A DNA stretch of 64,000 nucleotides, taken from an uncultured Sphingomonadaceae bacterium. GTDB taxonomy: Bacteria > Pseudomonadota > Alphaproteobacteria > Sphingomonadales > Sphingomonadaceae. Below the pieces are notes generated by a model that worked only from the letters and a program-made list of their open reading frames with translations, ran no database searches and had not been told where the DNA came from. Made by a program: the position numbers and the translations under genes. The stretch spans positions 744,001 through 808,000 of the forward strand of contig CANMFX010000002.1 in NCBI GenBank assembly GCA_947497315.1, read 5' to 3'. This document shows positions 62,808 through 64,000 of the stretch, in pieces (the first letter of the stretch is position 1; each line of letters opens with the position of its first letter).

Positions 62808-63733
62808 TCTTCAATTCCTGCTATGGCCGCTGCCAGATCATTGGCGTCAAACGGTCGTAAATCTTCCATGGTCTCTCCGACACCAATGGCATGGATCGGC
62901 ATTTCAAATTGTTTGGCGGCTGCAACAAGAACACCGCCGCGCGCTGTACCATCAAGTTTTGTCATGATGAGGCCGGTAACCTTTGCCACTTCCTTGAACA
63001 CTTCAATCTGTGACAGGGCATTTTGTCCCGTCGTCGCATCCAGAACAAGAACAACATCATGCGGGGCTTCCGGATTGAGTCGCCCCAGAACACGCCGGAT
63101 CTTGTCCAGTTCATCCATCAATTCACTGCGGTTTTGCAAGCGGCCGGCTGTATCAACGATTAATACGTCAATGCCGGTCGCTGTGGCCTGTTTAACGCCT
63201 TCATAGACGATGCTGGCGCTGTCGCCGCCCTCCTTGCCGCTGATGATAGGAACACCGAGCCGCTCGGCCCAGACTTTAAGCTGACCAATCGCTGCCGCCC
63301 GGAATGTATCACCGGCAGCCAGCATGACGCCATAATCCTGCTCCAGGAACAAATGGGCGAGCTTGGCGATGGTCGTGGTTTTTCCCGAGCCATTGACGCC
63401 TATCACCAATATGACTTGCGGGCGGGGGAAGGCATCGATTTCCAGAGGCACCGCCACCGGCTCCAGTATACCGGCAATTTCCGATTGGATTATTTCGCGC
63501 ACCGCATGTTCGCTAAGGCCTTTTTCAAACCGCTCGTTTGAGAGCTTTTCACGAATGGCTGCGGCCGTCGCGGGACCAAGGTCTGAAATGATCAACGCAT
63601 CTTCAATATCGTCAAGAGTGGCGTCGTCGAGTTTTGCCTTGGTCACCAAGCCGGTCAGGTTTTCTGTCAGGCGGCCCGATGTTTTGCTGAAGCCGCCAAA
63701 CAGACGGTCTTTCCACCCCGGTTTTTCACTCAT
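62804..63733 (-). CDS. ftsY: Signal recognition particle receptor FtsY
   Basis: FtsY, 309 residues: NG domain with GVNGSGKTTTIAKLAHLF, VDTAGRLQNRSELMDEL, and TKLDGTARGGVLVAA. The acidic N-terminal A domain is short, as in many alphaproteobacteria. It targets ribosomes to the Sec translocon. Starts by overlapping the mtaB stop by 4 bases. Confidence 0.96.
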   Translation of the reverse strand: MSEKPGWKDRLFGGFSKTSGRLTENLTGLVTKAKLDDATLDDIEDALIISDLGPATAAAIREKLSNERFEKGLSEHAVREIIQSEIAGILEPVAVPLEIDAFPRPQVILVIGVNGSGKTTTIAKLAHLFLEQDYGVMLAAGDTFRAAAIGQLKVWAERLGVPIISGKEGGDSASIVYEGVKQATATGIDVLIVDTAGRLQNRSELMDELDKIRRVLGRLNPEAPHDVVLVLDATTGQNALSQIEVFKEVAKVTGLIMTKLDGTARGGVLVAAAKQFEMPIHAIGVGETMEDLRPFDANDLAAAIAGIEE

Positions 63734-64000
63734 ACTATTTTTCTTCCGATCAGTTTCCGGTCATCGGACGCAATGACTTCAACAGGGATGATTTGGCCTT
63801 CTGGCATGGTTTCTTCAAAACTGATATGGGCAAAGTTTTCCGCATATCCAGCCTTGCCATTCAGTTCGCACAGCACATTTTGCCGTGTCCCGACCAGATT
63901 GTCACGCCAGGTCTGTGCTTTCGCACTCACCTTCTGACGCAAAAGTTTGGCGCGGTCCTTAATGGTGACACCATCGATCTGGGGCATATTGGCTGCAGGC
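63730..64000 (-). CDS. mtaB: tRNA t6A37 methylthiotransferase (3' end only)
   Basis: Open frame entering from the right edge; only about the last 90 residues are in the window. The MPQIDGVTIKDRAKLLRQ segment and the TRAM-like end (NVLCELNGKAGYAENFAHISFE) match the MtaB C-terminus. The radical-SAM core is outside the window. The order mtaB-ftsY-yciB with 4-base overlaps is a typical alphaproteobacterial unit. Confidence 0.85.
   Translation of the reverse strand, partial: PAANMPQIDGVTIKDRAKLLRQKVSAKAQTWRDNLVGTRQNVLCELNGKAGYAENFAHISFEETMPEGQIIPVEVIASDDRKLIGRKIV

Overview
The window looks like a chromosomal segment of a sphingomonad alphaproteobacterium (Sphingomonadales, close in flavour to Sphingopyxis, Sphingorhabdus or Parasphingorhabdus). 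The reasons are the fabD-fabG-acpP-fabF-mltG layout, a ChpT phosphotransferase, an RpoH-type sigma factor, a lysine/alanine-tailed trigger factor, a TonB-dependent receptor of the sphingomonad type and moderate GC. No phage, insertion sequence, CRISPR array or plasmid module was seen. The assignment rests on recognised families only; no database search was run.

Layout. 1-2.8 kb: a partial sulfotransferase-like gene, the ribosomal operon rpsF-rpsR-rplI and a small DUF6356 protein. 2.9-12 kb: a putative sulfate exporter, a TonB receptor divergent from a DUF3604 lipoprotein gene plus TetR regulator, and an acyl-CoA dehydrogenase/aminoglycoside-phosphotransferase-like pair. 12-17 kb: fatty acid synthesis (fabD, fabG, acpP, fabF) and mltG. 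17-28.5 kb: a beta-propeller protein, a nitronate monooxygenase-like enzyme and branched-chain amino acid synthesis (leuA behind a transcription attenuator; ilvB-ilvN-ilvC), with an exported YHS / Cys-Ala-rich / YHS cluster and a BLUF photoreceptor between them. 28-33.6 kb: miaA and serB, and a ParA / ribbon-helix-helix / TPR-SPOR group next to a Sel1-SPOR protein. 33.6-41 kb: pyrB with a catalytically degenerate dihydroorotase, ruvX, a DUF3089 hydrolase, gatCAB and tRNA-Leu(UAG). 41-45.6 kb: tig, two clpP genes and clpX. 45.6-54.5 kb: an accessory stretch of small orphan exported or membrane proteins with a dispersed hairpin repeat, enclosing the conserved genes mtgA, rpoH, rluD-like, a JAMM peptidase, chpT, an amidase and the RNase P RNA, then a J-domain protein and SufE. 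54.5-59.3 kb: a sigma-54-controlled phage-shock (psp) region. 59.3-64 kb: an acyltransferase, a PuuD-like membrane protein, sodB, yciB, ftsY and the 3' end of mtaB.

The most unusual region is the psp locus. PspF is divergent from a clean -24/-12 promoter that reads into a 60-residue exported peptide gene, pspA, pspB, pspC and then six more small genes. Each of the six encodes one N-terminal membrane segment and a C-terminal coiled coil, and most carry the same 'R-x-x-x-(L/V)-E-(R/K)-I-(V/A)-T-D ... E-I-E-x-L-R' signature that also appears in PspB or PspC. It reads as an expanded family of membrane-anchored PspB-like adaptors in one operon. A second notable cluster encodes a 100-residue exported protein with 14 cysteines in an alanine-rich background, flanked by two paralogous exported YHS-domain proteins.

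Regulatory features supported by sequence are a leader peptide with rare CTA leucine codons and a terminator ahead of leuA, a 7-bp-arm palindrome between the TonB receptor and the DUF3604 gene, a CtrA-like site ahead of parA, and several intrinsic terminators.
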